Assembly: GCF_027532185.1 (NCBI RefSeq)
Contig: NZ_JAPZSV010000009.1
Span: 1 to 64,000 of the forward strand
Source: Hylemonella sp.
GTDB lineage: Bacteria > Pseudomonadota > Gammaproteobacteria > Burkholderiales > Burkholderiaceae_C
Reading direction: 5' to 3'
Length of the DNA: 64,000 bases
The translations under genes were made by a program, and so were the position numbers. Positions within the stretch are counted from its first letter, which is position 1. Each line of letters opens with the position of its first letter. Under the pieces are notes generated by a model that had not been told where the DNA came from, did no database searches, and saw only the letters and a list, made by a program, of their open reading frames with translations. Below are positions 44,750 through 53,812 of the stretch, one piece after another.

Positions 44750-45817
44750 ATGAGAGTCCTGCTGCTGGCTGGCGCCAATTCCATTCACACAGCCCGCTGG
44801 GCGAATGGCCTGGTTTCGCGTGGGCATCAGGTTCATGTGGCGTCAGCTCACCCGGCAACGCATCCGCTTGACGAGCGAGTTCACCTGCACTTGCTGCGTT
44901 ATGAAGCACCCTGGGCGTATGTGCTGGGTGCAAGCGAAGTACGCGCGATTGCGCGCCGGGTCGCGCCGGATATCGTCAATGCGCACTACGCCACAGGCTA
45001 CGGCTTGCTGGCGCGCCTCGCGGCGGTAAAGCCCACATTGCTATCGGTCTGGGGCAGCGATGTCTATACCTTTCCGGAGAAATCACTCATCCACCGACTG
45101 GTCGTCCGCGGCAACCTGAAGGCGTCTGCGGCCGTTGCTTCAACGAGTCTTTGCATGGCTCGCAAGGTTGCGGCGATATATCGGCACCCCCATGTCTTTG
45201 TCACCCCGTTCGGGGTGGATACCGATGTGTTCAAGCCAGCCCCGAAGCCGACGCGGCCGCCCGATCAGATTGTGATTGGCACGGTCAAATCGTTGTCCCT
45301 GGGGTACGGCATCGATGTGCTGATTCGTGCCTTTGCCTGGGCGTGGGACAGCCTGGGGCGGCCGGATGGCCTTCGTTTGGAGATTTTCGGTGAGGGGGCG
45401 CAGAGGGCTGAGCTGGAAGCCCTGGCCGAGGCTACGGGTGTGGGGCGGCAAGTGACTTTCTTCGGGGCAGTCGCCCATGCGCAAGTCCCAACCATGCTGC
45501 ACCGGCTGGACATCTTCGTGGCTTTGAGCCGATTCGAGAGCTTTGGCGTGGCTGTGCTGGAGGCTGCGGCCTGTCAACTGCCTGTTGTGGTTTCGGATGC
45601 AGAGGGGCTGGCCGAGGTGACCATGGACGGTGTCAATGGCTACGTCGTTCCCAGGGAAGACGCCCGGGCGGCTGGTGAAGCACTGCTGAAGTTGATCCGG
45701 GATCCGGCGCTCAGGCAGGGCTTCGGGGAAGCCGGGAGGCGACATGTGGTCAATCACTACTCCTGGGACAAATCGTTGGACGCCATGCTGGTCGCTTACG
45801 AGCGCACCATGGCATAG
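44750..45817 (+). CDS. Glycosyltransferase family 4
   Basis: A 355-residue GT-B retaining glycosyltransferase. Acceptor-domain start RVLLLAGANSIHTARWANGLVSRGHQV, VTPFGVDTDVFKP linker, IGTVKSLSLGYGIDVLIRAF, and the donor-site motif SRFESFGVAVLEAAACQLPVVVSDAEGLAEV with the E-x7-E pair. ATG at 44750 is preferred over TTG at 44735. It lies 79 bp after the unassigned gene and 154 bp before the amidotransferase. Sugar specificity unknown. Confidence 0.92.
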   Translation: MRVLLLAGANSIHTARWANGLVSRGHQVHVASAHPATHPLDERVHLHLLRYEAPWAYVLGASEVRAIARRVAPDIVNAHYATGYGLLARLAAVKPTLLSVWGSDVYTFPEKSLIHRLVVRGNLKASAAVASTSLCMARKVAAIYRHPHVFVTPFGVDTDVFKPAPKPTRPPDQIVIGTVKSLSLGYGIDVLIRAFAWAWDSLGRPDGLRLEIFGEGAQRAELEALAEATGVGRQVTFFGAVAHAQVPTMLHRLDIFVALSRFESFGVAVLEAAACQLPVVVSDAEGLAEVTMDGVNGYVVPREDARAAGEALLKLIRDPALRQGFGEAGRRHVVNHYSWDKSLDAMLVAYERTMA

Positions 45818-45922
45818 GCGACCTGCTGAGCGCCCGGGGTCGATTGAAAACAGGGCAGAATGGCTGCGCCTGATGTGCGGCGCGTGACGCACAAAGCGTC
45901 CATGGAAAGGGTGGTCTTATGA

Positions 45923-45971
45923 TTGACCTTTTACCGTCAAATGGTTGACCTTAACTTGCTGGTTTTTTGAC
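45923..45971 (+). promoter_or_regulatory. Three TTGAC repeats spaced exactly 22 bp
   Basis: In the AT-rich 154-bp gap before the amidotransferase, TTGAC occurs at 45923, 45945 and 45967, each 22 bp from the next; the first two extend to TTGACCTT. A reverse-complement GTCAA lies at 45936-45940. Two-helical-turn spacing fits tandem binding of a regulator. The last copy ends right at the start codon. A 9-codon frame at 45919-45948 could be a leader peptide, but this is weak. Confidence 0.35.
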
Positions 45972-47789
45972 ATGTGCGGCATATTTGGAATCGTTTCAGC
46001 CAGTTCGGTGATAGAGAGTGAGTTGGGTGTCCTGGTCAAGCATGCCCAGCAGCGCGGCCGGGATTCCAGCGGGCTGGTGACCTTTGTCAACGGCAGCTAT
46101 CAGGTCTATCGTGCCGACTACCCTATCACCCGCCTGCTCAAGGAAGTCCGGCCGCAGGCCAGTCATCTTGTGTTGGGACACAGCCGGCTGATCACCAATG
46201 GCCTGGGTGACAACCAGCCCGTCGTGCGCGACGGTGTGGCCGTTCTGCACAACGGCATCGTGGTGAATGACGAGGCCATCTGGGACGAGATCGGCAAGGA
46301 ACGGACCTTGCAGATCGACACCGAGATCATCGCGGGCATTGCCGCCGCGCACCTGGAATCTGGCGGCGTGCTGGAGCAGTTGCCGGCGCGCATCCTGGGC
46401 CTGTGCCGCGGTGTGGTGGCCTGCGCGCTCATCCTGCCCCGCCTGGGCAAGCTCTGCCTGTTCTCGAACAACGGCAGCCTGTACGTCGGTCGCAAGGGCG
46501 ATGCGACCTTCTTCGCATCGGAGCGTTATCCACTGACCGTCATCGGCTGCGCCGAGATTGATCAGGTTCGCGAGGCGGTGTTTGTCGATATCCCCGCTTC
46601 TCAGGCAGCGCTGGAGATCTCCGATCGCAAGGAGCGCAAGACCGATCTGATTCCGGCGCTCTCCCTGTCGGGGGCGGCAGAAGAGGAGAAACTGCTCGGC
46701 TATCGCAAGTATGAAGGCCGTCGCTGCACCAAATGCCTGCTGACCGAGACTATGCCCTTCATCAGTTTCGACGCCGACGGCGTCTGCAACTACTGCCGGC
46801 ATTACAAGCCGCGCAACAAGCCGCGGCCGAAGGAGGAGCTGTTCAAGCTGGTCGAATCCTATCGCCGCGCGAACGGCGACGATTGCCTGGTTCCGTTTTC
46901 GGGCGGTCGAGACAGTTGCTTCGGTCTGCACCTGATCGTCAAGGAGCTGCAGATGAAGCCCATCACCTATACCTACGACTGGGGCATGGTGACGGATCTG
47001 GGGCGGCGCAACATCAGCCGCATGAGCGCCGAGCTCGGCGTCGAGAACATCATCGTTGCGGACGATATCACCAAGAAGCGCGAGTACATCGCCAAGAACC
47101 TGCGGGCCTGGCTCAAATCCCCGCACCTAGGCATGATCAGCATCCTGACGGCGGGCGACAAGCATTTCTTCCGGCATATCGAGACCATCAAGAAGCAGAC
47201 CGGCATCAGTCTGAACCTGTGGGGCATCAACCCGCTGGAGGTCACGCACTTCAAGGCCGGTTTCCTGGGCGTGCCGCCCGACTTCGAGGAAAAGCGCGTC
47301 TACTCGCACGGCGTGATGAAGCAGCTGCGCTACCAGGGCCTGCGCCTGGGCGCCATGCTGCAGAGTCCCGGCTACTTCAACAGCTCCCTGTGGGACACGC
47401 TGTCAGGTGAGTACTACCGCAGTTTCACGAAGAAGACGGATTACTACCACATCTTCGATTACTGGCGCTGGGACGAGAAGCAGATCGACGACACGCTGGC
47501 CACTTACGACTGGGAGCGAGCGCCCGACACCAAGACCACCTGGCGCATCGGCGACGGTACGGCGGCCTTCTACAACTACGTCTACTACACGGTCGCCGGC
47601 TTCACCGAGCACGACACTTTCCGCAGCAACCAGATTCGCGAGGGAGACCTGACGCGCGCCGAAGCCCTGGAGATGGTCGAAGAGGAGAACTCGCCGCGTT
47701 ATCCCAACATCAAGTGGTATCTCGATGCCGTGGGCGTGGACTTCAAGGAAGCGATCCGGGTCGTGAACGCCATCCCGAAGCTGTACTGA
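45972..47789 (+). CDS. Fused class II glutaminase / N-acetyl-sugar amidotransferase (WbpG-like)
   Basis: A 605-residue protein. Residues about 2-215 are an Ntn-type class II glutamine amidotransferase with N-terminal Cys2 after Met (MCGIFGIVS), QRGRDSSG, and LVLGHSRL...NGLGDNQP. From about 245 it is a WbpG/PseA-like ATP-pyrophosphatase: Cys4 site C252, C255, C272, C275 and PP-loop SGGRDS (310-315). WbpG converts an acetamido to an acetamidino group using ammonia. P. aeruginosa supplies ammonia through separate HisH2/HisF2 proteins; here the glutaminase appears to be fused on. Likely target: the 2,3-diacetamido uronic acid made by wlbA-C. Confidence 0.85.
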   Translation: MCGIFGIVSASSVIESELGVLVKHAQQRGRDSSGLVTFVNGSYQVYRADYPITRLLKEVRPQASHLVLGHSRLITNGLGDNQPVVRDGVAVLHNGIVVNDEAIWDEIGKERTLQIDTEIIAGIAAAHLESGGVLEQLPARILGLCRGVVACALILPRLGKLCLFSNNGSLYVGRKGDATFFASERYPLTVIGCAEIDQVREAVFVDIPASQAALEISDRKERKTDLIPALSLSGAAEEEKLLGYRKYEGRRCTKCLLTETMPFISFDADGVCNYCRHYKPRNKPRPKEELFKLVESYRRANGDDCLVPFSGGRDSCFGLHLIVKELQMKPITYTYDWGMVTDLGRRNISRMSAELGVENIIVADDITKKREYIAKNLRAWLKSPHLGMISILTAGDKHFFRHIETIKKQTGISLNLWGINPLEVTHFKAGFLGVPPDFEEKRVYSHGVMKQLRYQGLRLGAMLQSPGYFNSSLWDTLSGEYYRSFTKKTDYYHIFDYWRWDEKQIDDTLATYDWERAPDTKTTWRIGDGTAAFYNYVYYTVAGFTEHDTFRSNQIREGDLTRAEALEMVEEENSPRYPNIKWYLDAVGVDFKEAIRVVNAIPKLY

Positions 47790-47796
47790 GTCGTCC

Positions 47797-49038
47797 GTGA
47801 AGCCCTGCATCTGGTACGTTTCCAAGTACGTGGCGCCACCGGCCAAGGTCGGTGCGGGCGGACGCGGCTATCTCCTCATGCGTGAGTTTGCGCGCATGGG
47901 CTATCAGAGCGTGGTCATCACCTCGGATTCCAACCAGCTCACCGAGGTGCCCGTGCTGGAGGAGCCTTACCTCTTCCAGGAGGTCGACGGCATGCGGCTG
48001 TGCTGGGTGCGGACCCTGAAGTACACGGTGGCCAAGTCCTTGCGACGGATCCTGAGCTGGCTGGACTTCGAATGGCGGCTCTGGCGTCTGCCCAAGGACC
48101 GGCTGCCCGCGCCCGACGTGGTCATCGTCTCCAGTCTGTCCTTGCTCACCATCCTCAACGGTTTCCTGCTGCGTCGCCGCTACAAGTGCCGCCTGGTACT
48201 CGAGATCCGCGACATCTGGCCGCTGACCATCACGGAAGAGGGCGGCTTCAGCAGCTGGAATCCGCTGGTGCTGGGTCTGGGCTTCATCGAGAAGCTGGGC
48301 TACCGTCACGCGGATGCCATCGTGGGCACCATGCCCAATCTCGGCGAGCACGTGGCCAGTGTGCTGGGCCGGCCCAAGACCACCCATTGCATTCCCATGG
48401 CCGTTGACGAAGCGGCCCTGGGCCCGGGGGAGGCGCTGCCGACCGACTACGTCGAGACGTACATCCCCAAGGGCAAGTTCATCGTGGCGCATGCCGGCAC
48501 CATAGGCATCACCAACGCGCTGGACACCATGCTCAACTGCGCCGAGGCCATGAAGGACGACCCCCGGGTCCACTTCCTCGTCGTCGGCGAGGGCGACCTG
48601 CGCGTGCACTACCAGCGTAAGTACGCGCACCTGAGCAACCTCACCTTCGCGCCGCGCGTTCCCAAGCAGATGGTGCAGACCGTGCTCTCTCACTGCGACC
48701 TGCTTTACTTTTCTGTGCACGTCTCCACGGTCTGGAAATACGGCCAGTCCCTGAACAAGGTGATCGACTACATGCTGGCCGGCAAGCCTGTGGTGGCTTC
48801 TTACACCGGCTTCCCTTCGATGATCAATGAGGCCGACTGCGGCACCTATGTGCCGGCCGGTGACATCGACGCGCTGCGCCAGGAGGTCCAGCGTTATGCC
48901 GCCATGGACGCCGCACAGCGCGAGGCCATCGGCCGACGTGGCCGCGAATGGATCCTGGCGCATCGCCGCTACGAGACGCTGGCCAAGAACTACCTGGCCA
49001 TCCTGTTCGGTCCGGCGGAAGCGGGGGCGGTGCGATGA
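47797..49038 (+). CDS. wbuB: Glycosyltransferase family 4 (WbuB-like L-fucosaminyltransferase)
   Basis: A 413-residue GT-B transferase. The N-terminus IWYVSKYVAPPAKVGAGGRGYLLMREFARMG resembles WbuB, the L-FucNAc transferase of several O-antigen loci. Donor site: VHVSTVWKYGQSLNKVIDYMLAGKPVVAS. The FnlABC donor pathway in this locus fits. The start is GTG at 47797, seven bases after the amidotransferase stop; no better ATG is near. ATGA overlap with pglC. Confidence 0.82.
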   Translation: MKPCIWYVSKYVAPPAKVGAGGRGYLLMREFARMGYQSVVITSDSNQLTEVPVLEEPYLFQEVDGMRLCWVRTLKYTVAKSLRRILSWLDFEWRLWRLPKDRLPAPDVVIVSSLSLLTILNGFLLRRRYKCRLVLEIRDIWPLTITEEGGFSSWNPLVLGLGFIEKLGYRHADAIVGTMPNLGEHVASVLGRPKTTHCIPMAVDEAALGPGEALPTDYVETYIPKGKFIVAHAGTIGITNALDTMLNCAEAMKDDPRVHFLVVGEGDLRVHYQRKYAHLSNLTFAPRVPKQMVQTVLSHCDLLYFSVHVSTVWKYGQSLNKVIDYMLAGKPVVASYTGFPSMINEADCGTYVPAGDIDALRQEVQRYAAMDAAQREAIGRRGREWILAHRRYETLAKNYLAILFGPAEAGAVR

Positions 49039-49628
49039 AGCGCCTGTTCGACCTGTTGCTGTCCATCGGGCTTCTGCTGGTTCTGGCCCTGCCCCTGCTA
49101 TTGCTGTGGGCTCTGGTGCGTCGCAAGCTCGGCAGCCCGGTACTGTTCCGCCAGGTCCGCCCTGGCCTGCACGGGCGGCCTTTCATGATGGTCAAGTTCC
49201 GCACCATGACAGATGAACGCGGCGCGGACGGCGAGCTGTTGCCGGATGCCCGCCGCCTGACGTCCTTCGGCCGCTTCCTGCGTGCCACCAGCCTCGACGA
49301 ACTGCCCGAACTCTGGAATGTGCTGCGCGGCGAGATGAGCCTGGTGGGCCCGCGGCCCCTGCTGATGGAGTATCTGCCGCTGTACTCTCCCGAGCAGGCG
49401 CGCCGCCATGAGGTGCGCCCGGGCATCACCGGCTGGGCCCAGGTGAACGGGCGCAACGCCCTCAGCTGGGAGGAGCGCTTCAAACTCGACGTCTGGTATG
49501 TCGACCACCGTTCGCTCTGGCTGGATCTGCGCATCCTCTGGCTCACGGTGCGCAAGGTCATCGTGCGCGAGGGCATCAGTGCGCAAGGCGAGGCCACCAT
49601 GACCCGCTTCACGGGGAACAAGCCATGA
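49035..49628 (+). CDS. pglC: Phosphoglycosyl transferase PglC (initiating sugar transferase)
   Basis: A 197-residue monotopic phosphoglycosyl transferase that loads a sugar-1-phosphate onto undecaprenyl phosphate. N-terminal reentrant hydrophobic helix (about 5-28), KFRTMTDERG, the catalytic D88-E89 dyad in SLDELPELWNVLRGEMSLVGPRPLL, and RPGITGWAQVNGRN. Small size, without the extra TM helices of WbaP/WcaJ, matches PglC. The neighbouring pglD, E and F genes point to UDP-diNAc-bacillosamine as donor, so bacillosamine is probably the first sugar. Confidence 0.93.
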   Translation: MKRLFDLLLSIGLLLVLALPLLLLWALVRRKLGSPVLFRQVRPGLHGRPFMMVKFRTMTDERGADGELLPDARRLTSFGRFLRATSLDELPELWNVLRGEMSLVGPRPLLMEYLPLYSPEQARRHEVRPGITGWAQVNGRNALSWEERFKLDVWYVDHRSLWLDLRILWLTVRKVIVREGISAQGEATMTRFTGNKP

Positions 49629-50257
49629 AGCGCCTGGCCCTGCTCGGCGCCAGCGGTCACGGCAAGGTGGTTGCAGATGCAGCGCTGGCTGGCGGCTGGG
49701 GTGCCGTGGAGTTCTTTGACGACGCTTGGCCGCAGCGTCAGAGCAACGGCCCCTGGCCCGTGACGGGTGACAGCGCCGCGCTGCTGACGCGGCTTCAGGA
49801 ATTCCAGGGGGTGATCGTTTCCATCGGCGATTGCGCTGTGCGCTGGGCCAAGCACCAAACCCTGGAGACTGCGGGCGCACCGCTGGTGACCGTGGTGCAC
49901 CCGGCCGCCGTGGTGAGTCCGCATGCCTTGCTGGGCGCAGGCACCGTGTTGATGGCCGGCGCGGTGGTGAACATCGACGCCGTCGTGGGCCAGGCCGGCA
50001 TCATCAACACCGGCGCCACCGTGGACCATGACTGCCGCCTGGGAGACGCCGTGCATATCTGTCCGGGCGCGCATCTCTCGGGCCATGTCCAGGTTGGACA
50101 CGGCAGCTGGGTGGGCGTGGGCGCCGCCGTGAAGCAGGGCATGACCATCGGCCAGCGTGTCATGGTCGGTGCGGGCGCCGTAGTGGTGCAGGCCGTGCCC
50201 GACGGTCTCACGGTCATCGGCAATCCCGCCGTGCCCATGGGCACGCGGGAAACATGA
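49625..50257 (+). CDS. pglD: UDP-4-amino-sugar N-acetyltransferase PglD
   Basis: A 210-residue NeuD/PglD-type acetyltransferase. N-terminal Rossmann-like part LALLGASGHGKVVADAAL (about 4-21) binds the UDP-sugar; hexapeptide repeats from about 90; catalytic His in TGATVDHDCRLGD (H135). It would acetylate the 4-amino group of UDP-4-amino-4,6-dideoxy-GlcNAc to give UDP-diNAc-bacillosamine. ATGA overlap with pglC. Confidence 0.9.
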   Translation: MKRLALLGASGHGKVVADAALAGGWGAVEFFDDAWPQRQSNGPWPVTGDSAALLTRLQEFQGVIVSIGDCAVRWAKHQTLETAGAPLVTVVHPAAVVSPHALLGAGTVLMAGAVVNIDAVVGQAGIINTGATVDHDCRLGDAVHICPGAHLSGHVQVGHGSWVGVGAAVKQGMTIGQRVMVGAGAVVVQAVPDGLTVIGNPAVPMGTRET

Positions 50258-50276
50258 GCGCAGAATCATCAACATC

Positions 50277-51452
50277 ATGCTGAACACGCCTTTCTCCCCC
50301 TGGCCCAGCTACACCGACGAAGAGGCGCAGGCCGTACAACGGGTGCTGCTGTCCAACAAGGTCAACTACTGGACCGGCAACGAATGCCGCGAGTTCGAGC
50401 GTGAGTTCGCCGCCTGGTGCGGCACGCGCTATGCCATCGCCTTGTCCAACGGTACCCTGGCGCTGGACCTGGCGCTCAAGGGCTTGGGAATCGGTCCCGG
50501 CGACGAGGTGGTGGTCACGCCGCGCACCTTCATCGCCAGTGTGTCCTGCGTGGTCAATGCGGGGGCAACCCCGGTGTTCGCCGATGTCGAAGCCGACGGC
50601 GGCAATCTGTCCGCGCACACCATCGCGCAGGTGCTCACGCCGCGCACCAAGGCCGTGATCTGCGTGCACCTGGCAGGCTGGCCCTGCGATATGGATCCCA
50701 TCATGGCGCTGGCCGCGCAGCACGGCTTCAAGGTGATCGAGGACTGCGCCCAGGCCCATGGCGCCCTCTACAAGGGGCGCAATGTGGGCAGCATCGGCCA
50801 CGTCGGAGCCTGGAGTTTCTGCCAGGACAAGATCGTGACCACCGGCGGCGAAGGCGGCATGGTCACGGTGAACGATGAACAGCTATGGCGGGACATGTGG
50901 GCCTACAAGGACCACGGCAAGAGCTATGCCGCCGTGTACGAGCGCCAGCACCCACCGGGGTTCCGCTGGCTGCACGAGAGCTTCGGCACCAACTGGCGCA
51001 TGCTGGAGATGCAGGCCGTGATCGGTCGCATCCAGCTCAAGCGCCTCGCTGGCTGGACGCGGCAGCGCACGGCCTACGCGCGGACTGTTCTTGAGGCCTG
51101 CCGTGGCCTGGCCGCCGTGCGCGTGCCGGAACCCCCGGCGGGCAGCGTGCACGCCTATTACAAGTGCTACGTGTACGTGCAGCCTCAGAACCTGGCGCCA
51201 GGCTGGAGCCGCGATCGCATCTTGGAGGCGATCAACGCACGCGGTGTGCCGGCCTACCAGGGCTCCTGCTCCGAGGTCTACCGCGAGAAAGCCTTCGATG
51301 GCACCCCCTGGCGTCCGGCGCAACGCCTGCCCGTGGCGCAGGCCCTGGGCGAGGACAGCCTGATGTTCCTGGTCCACCCCACGCTCACGCCGGCCGAGAT
51401 TCAGAAGACCTGCGAGGTCGTGCGCGCGGTGCTGGCCGAGGCCGGGGCCTGA
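50277..51452 (+). CDS. pglE: UDP-4-keto-sugar aminotransferase PglE
   Basis: A 391-residue DegT/DnrJ aminotransferase. PLP lysine K185 in SFCQDKIVTTGGEGG, EDCAQAHGALYKGR, and FSPWPSYTDEEAQAVQRVLLSNKVNYWTGNE at the N-terminus as in PglE and WeeJ. It would aminate C4 of the 4-keto sugar made by PglF. The 19-bp gap after pglD is short. It is a second, distinct aminotransferase from WlbC; the residues around the PLP lysine differ. Confidence 0.92.
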   Translation: MLNTPFSPWPSYTDEEAQAVQRVLLSNKVNYWTGNECREFEREFAAWCGTRYAIALSNGTLALDLALKGLGIGPGDEVVVTPRTFIASVSCVVNAGATPVFADVEADGGNLSAHTIAQVLTPRTKAVICVHLAGWPCDMDPIMALAAQHGFKVIEDCAQAHGALYKGRNVGSIGHVGAWSFCQDKIVTTGGEGGMVTVNDEQLWRDMWAYKDHGKSYAAVYERQHPPGFRWLHESFGTNWRMLEMQAVIGRIQLKRLAGWTRQRTAYARTVLEACRGLAAVRVPEPPAGSVHAYYKCYVYVQPQNLAPGWSRDRILEAINARGVPAYQGSCSEVYREKAFDGTPWRPAQRLPVAQALGEDSLMFLVHPTLTPAEIQKTCEVVRAVLAEAGA

Positions 51453-51496
51453 CACCGCATCCATCGTCCAACACCGCATTCATCAAGGAGCCAAGC

Positions 51497-51880
51497 ATGG
51501 GTAACCTGATCGAGATCCAGAGCCAGATCGAGAAGCTGCAGAAGCAGGCGGCCGAGATCAAGTCGCGCGAGTTCGACAAGACGGTGAAGCAGATTCTGGT
51601 GATGATGGACGCTTACGGCATCACGCTGCGTGACCTGCAACAGGCTGGCGGAAAGGTGCCGCGCAAGACGGCGACCCAGAAGGGCAAGCCGGGCCGTCCT
51701 GCCGCGAAGAAAGCGGCCGTCAAGAAGACAGCGCGCAAGTCCTCCGTGCCCAAGGGCGCCAAGCTGGCGCCCAAGTACCGTGGCCCCAAGGGCGAGACCT
51801 GGAGCGGCCGCGGCTCCATGCCGCGCTGGATGGCCGAGCTCGTGGCCGCGGGCAAGTCGCGCGAGAGCTTCGCAGTCTGA
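51497..51880 (+). CDS. H-NS-family nucleoid protein
   Basis: A 127-residue H-NS/BpH3-type xenogeneic silencer. N-terminal coiled-coil oligomerisation region (IEIQSQIEKLQKQAAEIKSREF), a basic Ala/Lys/Pro linker (about 55-95), and the C-terminal DNA-binding motif KYRGPKGETWSGRGSMPRWM, the usual (TW)SGRGRxPxW form. AAGGAG ribosome site before ATG 51497. It sits inside the polysaccharide locus between pglE and pglF. Such proteins bind AT-rich foreign DNA, so local silencing of the lower-GC sugar genes is possible. Confidence 0.92.
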   Translation: MGNLIEIQSQIEKLQKQAAEIKSREFDKTVKQILVMMDAYGITLRDLQQAGGKVPRKTATQKGKPGRPAAKKAAVKKTARKSSVPKGAKLAPKYRGPKGETWSGRGSMPRWMAELVAAGKSRESFAV

Positions 51881-51906
51881 GCCGCGTGCGGGAGTTCGGG
51901 GGAGGC

Positions 51907-53772
51907 ATGCAGCACACGATCCTGGCCTGGCCGCGCGCGGTCAAACGCCTGGTGGTCCTGGCCATGGATGTGGCCTTGTCGCTGCTGGCGACTTGGCTGG
52001 CTTTCTCGCTGCGCCTGGACACCTTGCACTGGCCCGAGGGGCTGCAGTGGCGGGTCTATGCGCTGGCCCCGCTGCTGGCCATTCCCGTCTTCATCCGTCT
52101 GGGCTTGTACCGGGCCATCTTCCGTTACACCGGCCAGGCCGCGCTGATGACCACGGCCAAGGCCGTGCTGATCTACGGGGGGCTGTTGCTGGGTGTGCTG
52201 CTCTGGGTGCGTTGGGAGAATGTGCCGCGCAGCCTGGGCGTGCTGCAGCCGCTGATCTTCCTTCTGCTGGTGGGCGGCAGCCGTGCGCTGGCGCGCTTCT
52301 GGCTCGCGGGCCTGGGGCGGGCAGCGGCCGGGCCGGAACGTTTCCTGATCTACGGCGCCGGCATGGCGGGGGCGCAGACTGCGGCAGCGCTGGGCATGGG
52401 CGGTCAGTACGCCCTGCTGGCCTTCGCCGACGACGATGCGGCCAAGATCGGTCGCAGCATCAACGGTGTGCAGGTGCATGCCGGTTCCGACGTGCCGGAA
52501 CTGGTACGCAAGCTCGGCGTCACCGACATCCTGCTGGCGCTGCCCAGCATCACGCGCGAGCGACGCAACCGCATCATCGAGAACCTGCGGCACCTGCCGG
52601 TACACATTCGCACGCTGCCCGGCATGGCCGACTTGGCCAGCGGCCGGGTGACGGTGCAGGATTTCCGCGAACTGGATATTGAAGATCTGCTCGGGCGAGA
52701 CCCTGTGCCGCCGGATGCCGAGCTGCTGGCTCGGGACTTGGCGCACAAGACCGTGCTGGTAACCGGCGCCGGTGGCAGCATCGGCAGCGAGCTGTGCCGC
52801 CAGATTCTGCGCCAGCAGCCCGCCCGCCTGCTGCTGCTCGACCACAGTGAGTATGCGCTCTACAGCATTCATCAGGAGCTGGAGCAGCTGTGCCGCCATG
52901 AGGGCATGGCTGTCGATGTGACGCCTTTGCTCGGCAGCGTCAACCACGAGGCGCGCCTGCGCGAGATTTGTGAACTGCACCGGCCACATACCGTCTACCA
53001 CGCGGCGGCTTACAAGCACGTGCCCATGGTGGAGTCGAACCCGGCCGAGGGCGCGCGCAACAACGTCTTTGGTACGCTGTACATGGCGCGTGTGGCGCGC
53101 GCCAGTGGGGTTGCTCGCTTCGTCCTGGTATCGACCGACAAGGCGGTCCGTCCTACCAACATCATGGGCGCGAGCAAGCGCATGGCCGAGCTAGTTTTGC
53201 AGGCCATGGCGGCCGAGGGCGGTTCGACCTGCTTCAGCATGGTTCGCTTCGGCAATGTGCTGGGGTCCAGCGGCAGCGTGGTGCCTTTGTTCCGACGCCA
53301 GCTGGAGGCCGGCGGCCCGCTCACGGTGACGCACGCAGAGGTGACGCGCTACTTCATGACCATCCCCGAGGCGGCCCAGCTGGTGCTGCAGGCCGGCGCC
53401 ATGGCGCAGGGGGGGGAGGTCTTCGTGCTCGACATGGGCGAGCCCGTGCGCATCCTGGATCTGGCGCATCGCATGGTCGAGCTTTCGGGCTTGAGCGTAC
53501 GCGACGCAGCGAACCCCCAGGGGGATATCGAAATCGCCATCACCGGACTGCGCCCGGGCGAGAAGCTCTACGAGGAGCTGCTGATCGGTGACAACCCCAC
53601 GCCTACCGGTCACCCGCGCATCATGAAGGCGCACGAGGACTGTCTGCCGTGGCCTGAGTTGCAGCAGAAGCTCGAGCGTTTGCTGCGCGCCGCCGAGGCA
53701 GGGGACGAGATGGGTATCCGTGCGGTTCTGCAAGCCTGCGTGCACGGTTTCCAGCCGGGTACGGCACAGTGA
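51907..53772 (+). CDS. pglF: UDP-GlcNAc 4,6-dehydratase PglF/WbpM/CapD type
   Basis: A 621-residue inner-membrane nucleotide-sugar dehydratase. Four or so N-terminal helices (about 14-34, 47-64, 85-101, 112-130), a CoA-binding-like Rossmann domain (about 145-260), then the catalytic SDR with GAGGSIG (287-293), TDK at 410-412, and M420/K424 where SDRs have Tyr and Lys. The catalytic Thr-Asp-Lys is as described for PglF. It starts the bacillosamine branch. ATG at 51907 follows GGGAGGC; GTG at 51886 is possible. Last gene of the locus. Confidence 0.93.
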   Translation: MQHTILAWPRAVKRLVVLAMDVALSLLATWLAFSLRLDTLHWPEGLQWRVYALAPLLAIPVFIRLGLYRAIFRYTGQAALMTTAKAVLIYGGLLLGVLLWVRWENVPRSLGVLQPLIFLLLVGGSRALARFWLAGLGRAAAGPERFLIYGAGMAGAQTAAALGMGGQYALLAFADDDAAKIGRSINGVQVHAGSDVPELVRKLGVTDILLALPSITRERRNRIIENLRHLPVHIRTLPGMADLASGRVTVQDFRELDIEDLLGRDPVPPDAELLARDLAHKTVLVTGAGGSIGSELCRQILRQQPARLLLLDHSEYALYSIHQELEQLCRHEGMAVDVTPLLGSVNHEARLREICELHRPHTVYHAAAYKHVPMVESNPAEGARNNVFGTLYMARVARASGVARFVLVSTDKAVRPTNIMGASKRMAELVLQAMAAEGGSTCFSMVRFGNVLGSSGSVVPLFRRQLEAGGPLTVTHAEVTRYFMTIPEAAQLVLQAGAMAQGGEVFVLDMGEPVRILDLAHRMVELSGLSVRDAANPQGDIEIAITGLRPGEKLYEELLIGDNPTPTGHPRIMKAHEDCLPWPELQQKLERLLRAAEAGDEMGIRAVLQACVHGFQPGTAQ

Positions 53773-53812
53773 TCGGGCACAATCAGGTCACCGATTTCCG
53801 CGCGACCCGAAC

